From the NCBI GenBank assembly GCA_021844725.1, contig JAKBSX010000022.1:1-13563 (forward strand): a stretch of 13,563 nucleotides of DNA, written 5' to 3'. The notes beneath the pieces are model-generated. The model did not search any database. It was not told the DNA's origin and saw only the letters and a program-made list of their open reading frames with translations. Position 1 is the stretch's first letter; each line of letters begins with the position of its first letter. A program made the translations under genes and the position numbers. Shown one piece after another: positions 1 to 7,035 of this stretch. This DNA comes from Actinomycetes bacterium (GTDB taxonomy: Bacteria; Actinomycetota; Acidimicrobiia; Acidimicrobiales; Acidimicrobiaceae).

Positions 1-19
1 TTCTTTGATACCGCATGAT
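1..19. repeat. Arm 1 of a 19-bp exact inverted match, at the window edge
   Basis: Bases 1-19 are the exact reverse complement of 721-739; base 20 breaks the match. The arm falls in the last visible codons of alaS. An exact 19-bp inverted match is very unlikely by chance in 13.5 kb, and its position at the very end suggests a chimeric or fold-back join rather than a biological repeat. Confidence 0.75.
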
Positions 20-813
20 TCATCTTTGCCGTAAGTAGTCTTTGTTGCCCGGGCTGCAGTCTCTAGAATAGGCCGGACCACATCGGTATCATAAACCGAG
101 CCCTTACCTTGGAGAATTGGGAGAATCCTCTCCAACCCAGCACCGGTGTCTATGGAAGGCTTTGGCAACGGAAGAAGCTCTTGATTACCTTGCCGATTGT
201 ACTGCATAAAAACCAGGTTCCAAATCTCCAGGAAACGTTCATCTGAACCAAATGCGGGTCCCCCTGGTTCACCAAATTCGATGCCTTTGTCGAAGTAAAT
301 TTCCGAGCAGGGACCGCATGGCCCAACCTCGCCCATCTGCCACCAGTTATCTTCGTCCAGTCGCTGAATGCGTTCGGGCTTTACTCCAACCGTGTCCCGC
401 CAGATTGCTTCGCTCTCATCATCATCCAGATGCACAGTCACCCACAATCGATCGGGATCCAGTCCCAGGACCTCGGTGACTAATTCCCAAGCATACGGAA
501 TGGCAACATCTTTAAAGTAATCACCAAATGAGAAATTTCCCAACATCTCAAAAAAAGTAAGATGACGCATGGTCCTTCCAATTTGGTCCAGATCATTATG
601 CTTGCCCCCAGCTCTCATGCATTTCTGCACAGAAGTTGCCCGCTTGAACGGTGCTGCCTCCTCACCAAGGAAGTAGGGTTTAAACGGGACCATTCCCGCT
701 ACGGTAAACAGCAAAGTTGGATCATGCGGTATCAAAGAAGCCGAAGGCACCGATACGTGTCCCTTATCGGTAAAAAATTTAGTAAATGCTGCCCGAAGTT
801 GATTAGATTCCAT
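1..813 (-). CDS. alaS: Alanine--tRNA ligase (AlaRS), N-terminal 271 codons; 3' end cut by the window edge
   Basis: Charges tRNA-Ala with alanine in the cytosol (class II synthetase). I translated it by hand because the frame has no stop inside the window. It begins MESNQLRAAFTKFF, the usual AlaRS start. Class II motif 1 surrounds TLLFTVAGM (about residues 33-41), motif 2 is RHLTFFEMLGNFSFGDYF (about 83-100), and GPCGPCSEIYFD (about 164-175) and the motif 3 strand IDTGAGLERI follow. The full protein is normally about 870-900 residues, so the editing and C-Ala domains lie outside. The ATG at 813 is the only start that keeps the conserved N-terminus. No good Shine-Dalgarno is seen (AGGA lies almost against the ATG). 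It is the last gene of the co-directional block, 47 bases after the DUF6167-like gene. The final five codons (CGIKE) do not clearly match the family's usual Asp-Val-x-Leu-Arg stretch and coincide with an inverted match to 721-739, so the extreme end may not be authentic. Confidence 0.97.
   Translation of the reverse strand, partial: MESNQLRAAFTKFFTDKGHVSVPSASLIPHDPTLLFTVAGMVPFKPYFLGEEAAPFKRATSVQKCMRAGGKHNDLDQIGRTMRHLTFFEMLGNFSFGDYFKDVAIPYAWELVTEVLGLDPDRLWVTVHLDDDESEAIWRDTVGVKPERIQRLDEDNWWQMGEVGPCGPCSEIYFDKGIEFGEPGGPAFGSDERFLEIWNLVFMQYNRQGNQELLPLPKPSIDTGAGLERILPILQGKGSVYDTDVVRPILETAARATKTTYGKDESCGIKE
721..739. repeat. Arm 2 of the 19-bp exact inverted match, inside alaS codons for SLIPHD
   Basis: Reverse complement of bases 1-19. 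Here the sequence encodes the conserved AlaRS segment around SLIPHD on the minus strand, so this copy is the natural one. Confidence 0.75.
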
Positions 814-860
814 TTCCTAGCCAGCCTATATCCTTTGGAACAATAAAAGTTCTCTCACGG

Positions 861-1118
861 CTACGACCGGACTTTTCTCTTCGGAGGAAGCCCCATCTCC
901 TGCCGCAAACTTATTTCTGCGGAGGCCATTTCGCTTCTGGCCTCCAAAATCGCTTCGCTCAGGCGGTCTTTTACTGCGCTGGCCGAATCAAGTGCCATCT
1001 TTGATACAGCCAAGGGAGTGACTTCCTGGATTTTATTCCTAATCTTCTTTCTGACCCACAGGGTCATACTTACTCCAAAACCTGTGCCAGTTATAAACCA
1101 GCGAATTCGCTTCATCAT
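861..1118 (-). CDS. Small membrane protein, DUF6167-like, between the DUF948 gene and alaS
   Basis: An 85-residue protein of unknown function. It has one predicted membrane segment (about residues 6-22, WFITGTGFGVSMTLWV), then a basic stretch (RKKIRNK) and a charged, probably helical region of about 45 residues ending MGLPPKRKVRS. Its size, the aromatic-Gly-rich N-terminal helix and its place directly before alaS resemble the DUF6167 proteins found at this locus in many actinobacteria; that assignment is from memory of family and context. The start overlaps the stop of the DUF948 gene as ATGA (1115-1118), and GGCGGAG lies just upstream, so the two are probably translationally coupled. A second ATG follows immediately (1115). 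The positive-inside pattern suggests the C-terminal part is cytoplasmic. Confidence 0.8.
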   Translation of the reverse strand: MMKRIRWFITGTGFGVSMTLWVRKKIRNKIQEVTPLAVSKMALDSASAVKDRLSEAILEARSEMASAEISLRQEMGLPPKRKVRS

Positions 1119-1501
1119 CTCCGCCTCTTCCCTCCCGTCGATGAACCAGACAGCCTGAATACGGAAATTAACTTATCCATACCAGCTCTAAGGGCCCGAA
1201 CGCGAACAATGGGAGCCGCAACCGCGCTAAAGGCAAGTTTGCTTGCGCTTCCCATTGAATCAGCAACCTTGCCGGCCGAATCTAGCAGGATTTCGAACTT
1301 GTTTACATCTAGATTCGCATCCTCGACTAAGACTGAAACATCCTTTAGCAACTTGCCAAGCTGGCTATCAAGTCTCTCTAGACCGCTTCCAATCTCTACA
1401 AGCTGGGTACGAACTTGTTTAACAAGGCTGAGAGCTAGTACCAAAGCTATGACTAATCCGACTACAAGTATTACTCCCAACCACAACAACGCAACCACCA
1501 C
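1115..1501 (-). CDS. DUF948 family membrane protein
   Basis: A 128-residue protein with an N-terminal membrane helix (about residues 2-27, rich in Leu and Val), then an amphipathic region (about 28-80) with repeated hydrophobic residues suited to a coiled coil (QLVEIGSGLERLDSQLGKLL). A small Ala/Gly/Ser-rich segment follows, and the tail is basic (GGKRRR). This matches DUF948 proteins, which resemble methyl-accepting/coiled-coil stalks and whose function is unknown. Actinobacteria commonly carry one just upstream of alaS. Both possible starts are GTG (1501 and 1498). The GAGGG upstream leaves 2 bases to the first and 5 to the second, so the true protein may be one residue shorter. It lies 24 bases after rarA and overlaps the next gene by 4 bases. 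Confidence 0.82.
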   Translation of the reverse strand: MVVALLWLGVILVVGLVIALVLALSLVKQVRTQLVEIGSGLERLDSQLGKLLKDVSVLVEDANLDVNKFEILLDSAGKVADSMGSASKLAFSAVAAPIVRVRALRAGMDKLISVFRLSGSSTGGKRRR

Positions 1502-1503
1502 TA

Positions 1504-1508
1504 CCCTC
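1504..1508 (-). promoter_or_regulatory. Ribosome binding site of the DUF948 gene
   Basis: GAGGG in the 24-base gap after rarA. Its spacing favours the second of two tandem GTG codons (1498) over the first (1501). Confidence 0.5.
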
Positions 1509-1525
1509 TTTCACCCACTCGAAAG

Positions 1526-2755
1526 TTACTCTGCTTCGTCAACAAGAAACCTCATTGGAGCCAGATTATCCGGAAAATATTTTCTGCTATCTGAAGTGGT
1601 GACACTCTTACCCCGACTCCGCTCAATATCTACAATTCCACCTCGGATACTCTGTGGAACTCCTAAATTCGTAGTTCTTCCCGCCACGTCGATAGCCCGA
1701 TTTATGGCATTATAGGCTGACTTGGATTTACCCGCCCGACAAAGATAGGCTACAGCATGAGCCAGGTTGATTCTTATCTCAGGCATACCGATGGTCTCAC
1801 AGGCGGTAGCTACAGCATGAGCCAACAACAGAGCTTGGGGGTCAGCTAAGCCCACATCCTCGGAAGCAAAAATCACAAGACGCCTGGCGATATAGCGTGG
1901 ATCCTCACCTTCGACCAACAATCGTGCAAGCCAGTAGAGCGCAGCATCAGATTCGGATGCACGCATTGACTTTATTAGTGCCGAAGTCATCTCAAAGTGA
2001 CCAGAAGCAGACAGCCCTTTACTTACTCTCATCCGGACCGACCTGACATCAACGTCAGTGATGGTGATGACTTGACTTCCCTTTCGACCTATAGCTGAAA
2101 CGTATGCTGCTTCAAAAATATTCAGGGCCGATCGCAAGTCACCACCACTTAGCTGATATATCAATTCATTTACCGATGTGTCCATGCGAGCCTGGAAATA
2201 TTGAGCAGCCCTTGAAAGCACTTCTGCAATCTCGCTATCGCCCAACGGCTGCAGCTCAACAACGTGAAGCCTTGAAAGTAGAGGCTGGCTGATAGACATC
2301 CAGGGGTTTTCTGTCGTAGCTCCAAATAAGACAAACTCACCATCTTCAACTGGTGATAGCAACGAGTCGCTTTGCACCCTCGTCAATCTATGGATCTCAT
2401 CAATAAAAATTACGGTGGTCATTCCCTGAATTTCAATCGCACGAATTGCCTCCCTTTGGGCCTCTTTGATCTCTTTCACTCCTAAAGAGGTTGCCAAAAG
2501 AGGGACAAACCGGGCTCCCAGCTCTTTAGCAATCAGGCCAGCAATGGTAGTTTTACCCGTCCCAGGCGGTCCCGAAAATACAAGAGATAGAAAATGCTTG
2601 GAATTCAATATCGAATTGACTACTCCACCCTCTCCGAGGATGTCCTTATGTCCAACCACTTCTGCGATTGTTTTGGGACGCAGGGCAGCAGCAAGCGGCA
2701 TTTGGGCGCGCAGTTCTTTGTTTTCAAATAACGAATCCCTGCCTGCTTTATCCAT
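1526..2755 (-). CDS. rarA: Replication-associated recombination protein A (RarA/MgsA), AAA+ ATPase
   Basis: A clamp-loader-like AAA+ ATPase (MgsA/WRNIP1 family) that acts at stalled replication forks and single-stranded DNA gaps. In its 409 residues: Walker A GPPGTGKT (62-69), Walker B IFIDEIHR (about 116-123), sensor 1 region GATTENP (about 145-151) and SRLHVVEL (about 161-168). Then come the SGGDLRSALN segment typical of clamp-loader lids and the family's C-terminal tetramerisation region (ALYWLARLLVEGEDPRYIAR, then LAHAVAYL). Length is close to the usual 420-450. The ATG at 2755 has GGCGGG a few bases upstream and lies 26 bases after the aspS stop, so it is probably co-transcribed with aspS. 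It is not RuvB: it lacks the RTPRGR winged helix, and RuvB is encoded separately in this window. Confidence 0.95.
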   Translation of the reverse strand: MDKAGRDSLFENKELRAQMPLAAALRPKTIAEVVGHKDILGEGGVVNSILNSKHFLSLVFSGPPGTGKTTIAGLIAKELGARFVPLLATSLGVKEIKEAQREAIRAIEIQGMTTVIFIDEIHRLTRVQSDSLLSPVEDGEFVLFGATTENPWMSISQPLLSRLHVVELQPLGDSEIAEVLSRAAQYFQARMDTSVNELIYQLSGGDLRSALNIFEAAYVSAIGRKGSQVITITDVDVRSVRMRVSKGLSASGHFEMTSALIKSMRASESDAALYWLARLLVEGEDPRYIARRLVIFASEDVGLADPQALLLAHAVATACETIGMPEIRINLAHAVAYLCRAGKSKSAYNAINRAIDVAGRTTNLGVPQSIRGGIVDIERSRGKSVTTSDSRKYFPDNLAPMRFLVDEAE

Positions 2756-2781
2756 AATCCCGCCTGAACTACCGCAAATTC

Positions 2782-4578
2782 CTAGATCTGGTTTTTACTC
2801 ACGGGCTTCACCGAAAGACCAAGCAGATCCCAACTGCTCTTTTCAAGCGGCTTGGGTGCCCCTGTCATGAGGTCAGATCCAGATTGAGTCTTCGGAAACG
2901 CTATGACTTCTCTGATATTGTCTTCTCCAACCAGAAGTGCAGTCAATCTATCAATGCCAAATGCAAAACCTCCATGCGGGGGAGCACCGAATCTAAACGC
3001 CTCTAGCAGGAATCCAAATCGATTCTTCGCCTCTTCTGTACTGATTCCAAGCAAAGAGAAAATCCTTGCCTGTATGTCACTGCGGTGGATTCTGATACTG
3101 CCGGAACCAAGCTCCCAGCCGTTTAGAACCAAGTCGTACGACTGTGACCTTACACTAAGCGGGTCTGATTCGAGCTTGTCGAAATCATCCTGATTGGGCA
3201 TAGTAAAAGGATGATGGGCTGAAATCAGGCTGCCATCTTCGCTCATACCTTCAAATAACGGAAAATCCACCACCCATACGTAAGTGAACTGATTTGGGTC
3301 AGCCAGCTTTCTTCCGAGCTCCAACCTGAGCTGACCAAGCACTTGGCAGGCCGATTGCCACTCATCAGCCACCATAAGAATAACTGATCCAGCCTTGGCG
3401 CCAACCTTGGCAATCAGCTCCCGCGACTCAGCATCAGAAATGAACTTGGCCACCGGAGAATCGAGTGTAAGCTCCCCATCTTTTGATTCCACCCGTAACC
3501 ACAAAAGTCCCTTAGCCCCCAGAGCTTTGGCCCTATCAACCAATCCATCCAATTTCGACCGAGTAAGTTCGGAAGGATTAGGTGCAACCAAAGCCTTGAC
3601 ACATGGGGCTGAAAGAGCCCGCACCTGCGTATCTGCAAATATATCCGTAACGTCAATCAAAGTGTGACCAAATCTCATATCTGGCTTGTCAACGCCATAC
3701 AGGTCAATAGCATCCCGCCAGGTGATTCTGCCGATAGGATCTACATGTTCGAGTCCTACAGCCCTTGAAGCACCCATAACTGCATCAGATATAAATTCCA
3801 TCACATCATCCTGGCTCACAAACGACGCTTCCAAATCCAGTTGTGTGAACTCAAACTGCCTGTCCGCCCTTAAGTCTTCGTCCCGAAGACATCTCGCAAT
3901 CTGGTAATAGCGGTCAAAGCCAGAAACCATTAACAACTGCTTCGCAATCTGTGGCGACTGTGGCAAAACATAACTACTGCCATGGTTCAAGCGAGACGGT
4001 ACCACAAATTCCCTCGCACCTTCAGGAGTAGGAGTCCACAATAAAGGCGTCTCGAGTTCGGTGAAACCCTGTCTCTCCATCGAGGCACGAATTGCACTGT
4101 TTATCCTGGCTCGAGCCCTAAGATTCGACTGCATCTTCTCCCTTCGCAGATCAAGATATCTGAATCTCAGCCTTGTGGATTCATCGACTTCGACCCTATC
4201 GGTAAGTGAAAATGGAGGCGGATCGGCCTGCGCTAGCAACTCAATCTCACTATCTGTCAACTCAACCTGGCCGGTATCGAGAGATGAATTCTCTGTTCCC
4301 TCCGGCCTCCTGGTGACCTTACCTTTAACTCTGACAACATACTCAGCACGTAGTTCAACGGACGAATGGGCTACGACCTGAACTATCCCACTGAAATCTC
4401 TCACATCGATAAAGACCAGGTGCTCCCCGTGTTCCCTGACTTTGGAAACCCAGCCGCATACGGTAACGCTAGCCCCGAGGTCTTTCTCAGAAATGGTTCC
4501 TATATATCGGTCTCGTAATCCCCTGGGCTCTATGGTTGGGTAGTTTGTGATTACGGAAGGTCCAGAACTTGATTCCAT
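2782..4578 (-). CDS. aspS: Aspartate--tRNA ligase (AspRS), bacterial type
   Basis: A cytosolic class IIb synthetase that charges tRNA-Asp; length 598, normal for bacterial AspRS. Order: an OB-fold anticodon-binding domain (about residues 25-120, GWVSKVREHGEHLVFIDVRD), motif 1 (about 158-180), motif 2 RDEDLRADRQFEFTQLD (about 232-248), a bacterial GAD insert (about 290-420), and motif 3 GFAFGIDRLTALL (about 537-549). The end carries the FPKTQSGSDLMTGAP segment usual for bacterial enzymes. The anticodon domain has His in REHG and Gly in RPEGTEN, residues associated with enzymes that also charge tRNA-Asn for GatCAB; this is an inference. Motif 2 has RQFEF where many relatives have RQPEF. The ATG at 4578 follows a 195-base gap, so it may have its own promoter; I could not pick one with confidence. 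Confidence 0.97.
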   Translation of the reverse strand: MESSSGPSVITNYPTIEPRGLRDRYIGTISEKDLGASVTVCGWVSKVREHGEHLVFIDVRDFSGIVQVVAHSSVELRAEYVVRVKGKVTRRPEGTENSSLDTGQVELTDSEIELLAQADPPPFSLTDRVEVDESTRLRFRYLDLRREKMQSNLRARARINSAIRASMERQGFTELETPLLWTPTPEGAREFVVPSRLNHGSSYVLPQSPQIAKQLLMVSGFDRYYQIARCLRDEDLRADRQFEFTQLDLEASFVSQDDVMEFISDAVMGASRAVGLEHVDPIGRITWRDAIDLYGVDKPDMRFGHTLIDVTDIFADTQVRALSAPCVKALVAPNPSELTRSKLDGLVDRAKALGAKGLLWLRVESKDGELTLDSPVAKFISDAESRELIAKVGAKAGSVILMVADEWQSACQVLGQLRLELGRKLADPNQFTYVWVVDFPLFEGMSEDGSLISAHHPFTMPNQDDFDKLESDPLSVRSQSYDLVLNGWELGSGSIRIHRSDIQARIFSLLGISTEEAKNRFGFLLEAFRFGAPPHGGFAFGIDRLTALLVGEDNIREVIAFPKTQSGSDLMTGAPKPLEKSSWDLLGLSVKPVSKNQI

Positions 4579-4647
4579 TCAAATCTCTCAATCAATAAAT
4601 ATTTAGATGGCGCGGTATGCGATAGAGCCTAGAAGGTAAGCCAAACC

Positions 4648-4740
4648 GACCACTTTACAGTTGCAAAATTTTAGCACTGGGGCCACTTGGCCCCGTCCAA
4701 TAAACTATCGGTCTCGTTACCCTCACTTACCAAAGTGGTC
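4648..4740. repeat. 9-bp inverted repeat (arms 4648-4656 and 4732-4740) enclosing a GC hairpin
   Basis: GACCACTTT and AAAGTGGTC are exact complements 75 bases apart in the rel-aspS gap, with the 4679-4694 hairpin between them. In rel mRNA the arms could pair to make a two-level structure. I see no protein-binding consensus. Confidence 0.5.
4679..4694 (-). terminator. GC-rich hairpin downstream of rel; possible terminator
   Basis: GGGGCC-ACTT-GGCCCC is a perfect 6-bp GC stem with a 4-base loop, 80 bases after the rel stop. On the minus strand the following bases are mixed before an AAAATTTT stretch, so there is no classic U-run right after the stem. Termination is plausible but unproven; an attenuation or RNA-stability role is possible. 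Confidence 0.4.
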
Positions 4741-4754
4741 TGCGGCGCTGAGCG

Positions 4755-4781
4755 ATCATTAGCCATAGCCAGGCTAATGAT
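4755..4781 (-). repeat. 10-bp stem-loop spanning the rel stop codon
   Basis: ATCATTAGCC and GGCTAATGAT form a perfect 10-bp inverted repeat with a 7-base loop. The rel stop (TAG, 4774-4776) lies inside the 5' arm of the transcript. No U-run follows on the minus strand, so this looks more like a 3'-end stabilising or stop-codon structure than an intrinsic terminator. Confidence 0.6.
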
Positions 4782-6978
4782 TATTCTTGGCTGGAAGTGC
4801 TCGATAGGCGTCAAATACAGAGTCCAGCCGCTTGAGCGAAGCTAACACGGACTCAAGATGAGATGGATCAGCCAACTCAAATTCAAACTTCATCCTTGAA
4901 ACCCGATCCGGACCAGCGTGAGAGGAACTGGAAAGAATATTCAGATGATGCTCTGACAACACTCTGGTGACATCTGCCAGCAATCTGGATCGATCCAGTG
5001 CTTTCACTTCAACCGAAGCAGTAAATATACCGGTGGTGTCCCGGTCCCATTCCACCTCAATCAACCGGTCCTCATCAGAAAACGAGAGAGCAATTGCGTT
5101 ACTGCAGTCGGTCCGGTGAACCGAAACTCCCCGCCCGCGAGTAACGAATCCTATGATGTCGTCACCCGGAACCGGTGAGCAGCATTTCGAGAGCCGAATC
5201 ATGACATCATCAAGGCCTTCAACATATACTCCCGCGCCCTTTCGGCGCCTGTGCGATGACCTGTTTGTCGTTACAGTTGCGGGTAGCTGATCTTCGCCTT
5301 CCCCGCCCTTCAAATCCTTCAGGAGCCTTTGGGCAACCGAGCGCGCACTTACGTGCCCTTCACCAACTGCAGCATAGAGAGCATCAAGCTCTCCATATCC
5401 AAGCCCTTCGGAGATCTTTAATAGGGCCTCGGAATTAGACAGCTTCTGAGACGGCAGATTCTCCTTGCGTATCGCTTTAGCCAGCTCATCTTTGCCATTT
5501 TCGATCGCGTCTTCGCGGCGTTCCCGAGAAAACCACTGGCGAATCTTATTTCTAGCCCTGGGCGTCACCACGATCTTCAGCCAGTCCCGGCTCGGACCGG
5601 CATTCTGAACCTTAGAGGTGAAAATCTCGACGGTATCTCCACTTTTGAGCTTCGAGTCGAGCGGAACCAGCCTTTGATTCACTTTTGCCCCTATACAGCG
5701 GTGACCAACTTCAGTGTGAATCGAATAAGCAAAATCGATAGGAGTAGCTGCGGCAGGCAGGGTGACAACTTTACCTTTGGGAGTGAAGACATAAACTTCA
5801 TCCAATTCAAGATCCAGCCTTAACGACTCCAGAAACTCAGCCGGATCCGGTGTGTCTTTTTGCCAATCCACGATGCGGCTCAGCCATGCCATCTCATCGC
5901 TACTGCTGCCTTCTTTATAACCCCAGTGGGCTGCCACCCCAAATTCAGCCCTCCTATGCATTTCCTGGGTCCTGATCTGGATCTCAAGCGGATTTCCGCC
6001 ATGGGACACAACAGTGGTATGAAGAGACTGATACAGGTTGAACTTAGGTGAATTAATGTAATCTTTGAATCTTCCGGGAACCGGGGACCAGATCGAGTGC
6101 ACCACCCCTAGCGCAGCCCAACAATCCTTTTCCGTTTCGGTTATCACTCTCATACCTATTATGTCGTAGATATCATCAAACTCTTTGGCCTTGACCACCA
6201 TCTTCTCATAGATCGACCATAAATGCTTTGGCCTCCCCGAAACTTCCGCGGCAATGCCCACTTCATCAAGCCGATCCTTGGCTGCCTTAAGCACAATATC
6301 CAAATACTGATCACGCTCTGGGTTCCTGGAGGTAACCATCCTGTCAATCTCCGCATAACGCCGTGGGTGCAAAGAGGCGAAAGCAAGGTCCTCAAGCTGC
6401 CATCGAATCTCCTGAATACCCAGTCGATGAGCAAGCGGAGCGTATATGTCCAAGGTTTCCTGAGCGGTTCTTCTTTGTTTCCACTCCGGCAGTACCCCAA
6501 TAGTGCGCATATTGTGCAAGCGGTCGGCAAGCTTTATAACCAGCACCCTGGGATCTTTAGCCATAGCCAAAAGCATCTTCCTCATTGAAGCTGCCTGCTG
6601 AGCCTCTTTCGATTCAAAACTGAGACGATCCAGCTTGGTGACACCGTCAACTATTGCAGCAACAGCTGGGTCGTACTGTTCAGCTACCTCGTCCAGTGAA
6701 AGATCAGTGTCCTCTACAGCATCGTGAAGCAGTGCAGCAGAAATGGTGACATCATCCACCCCCAGCTGCGCTACGATTTTAGCCACCCCGTAAGGATGGA
6801 TAAAATAGGGTTCTCCAGTTGCCCGAACCTGACCGCTGTGAGCCACAAGCCCACCCTCAAAAGCCTTTTCGATCAGCTTGGTAGAACGCACTGGATGCCT
6901 CGACGTATATTCATCAAGAAGATACTCAAGGCCCGAGAAATTATTATCCATCTTCTTACCTGCTGTCACTTCGGACAT
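4774..6978 (-). CDS. rel: Bifunctional (p)ppGpp synthetase/hydrolase, Rel (RelA/SpoT long RSH)
   Basis: Makes (p)ppGpp from ATP and GDP/GTP on starved ribosomes and degrades it; controls the stringent response. In its 734 residues: an HD hydrolase domain with His61, the pair His85-Asp86 (LLHDAVEDT) and Asp152 (LADRLHNMRT); a synthetase domain (about 245-360) with RFKD (303-306) and PKFNLYQSLHT; a TGS domain (about 394-455, EVYVFTPKGKV); a Cys-containing RIS/zinc-finger region (RLSKCCSPVPGDDI); and a C-terminal ACT domain (about 655-734). RFKD, with a basic residue, is the form found in bifunctional enzymes, and the HD residues are intact, so hydrolysis should be active. The start at 6978 has only a weak upstream GGAAG; an in-frame ATG at 6951 would remove nine poorly conserved residues. 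It lies 57 bases after secF. The apt gene often found between secF and rel is absent here. Confidence 0.96.
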   Translation of the reverse strand: MSEVTAGKKMDNNFSGLEYLLDEYTSRHPVRSTKLIEKAFEGGLVAHSGQVRATGEPYFIHPYGVAKIVAQLGVDDVTISAALLHDAVEDTDLSLDEVAEQYDPAVAAIVDGVTKLDRLSFESKEAQQAASMRKMLLAMAKDPRVLVIKLADRLHNMRTIGVLPEWKQRRTAQETLDIYAPLAHRLGIQEIRWQLEDLAFASLHPRRYAEIDRMVTSRNPERDQYLDIVLKAAKDRLDEVGIAAEVSGRPKHLWSIYEKMVVKAKEFDDIYDIIGMRVITETEKDCWAALGVVHSIWSPVPGRFKDYINSPKFNLYQSLHTTVVSHGGNPLEIQIRTQEMHRRAEFGVAAHWGYKEGSSSDEMAWLSRIVDWQKDTPDPAEFLESLRLDLELDEVYVFTPKGKVVTLPAAATPIDFAYSIHTEVGHRCIGAKVNQRLVPLDSKLKSGDTVEIFTSKVQNAGPSRDWLKIVVTPRARNKIRQWFSRERREDAIENGKDELAKAIRKENLPSQKLSNSEALLKISEGLGYGELDALYAAVGEGHVSARSVAQRLLKDLKGGEGEDQLPATVTTNRSSHRRRKGAGVYVEGLDDVMIRLSKCCSPVPGDDIIGFVTRGRGVSVHRTDCSNAIALSFSDEDRLIEVEWDRDTTGIFTASVEVKALDRSRLLADVTRVLSEHHLNILSSSSHAGPDRVSRMKFEFELADPSHLESVLASLKRLDSVFDAYRALPAKNNH

Positions 6979-7035
6979 AACTGTATTCTACTATCACTTC
7001 CAGGTGCTATCTCACACCCTTGGGATTTGCCCTTA

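Noticed and set aside
1209..1715. 168-codon open frame on the plus strand
   Set aside because: It is antisense to the DUF948 gene and the end of rarA, is Ser/Thr-rich low-complexity, and has no family resemblance. The other plus-strand frames here are similar shadows.
4579..4647. T-box leader upstream of aspS, suggested by ACCGCG on the minus strand
   Set aside because: The preceding bases lack the AGGGTGG part of the T-box, and no specifier stem or terminator/antiterminator pair is visible.
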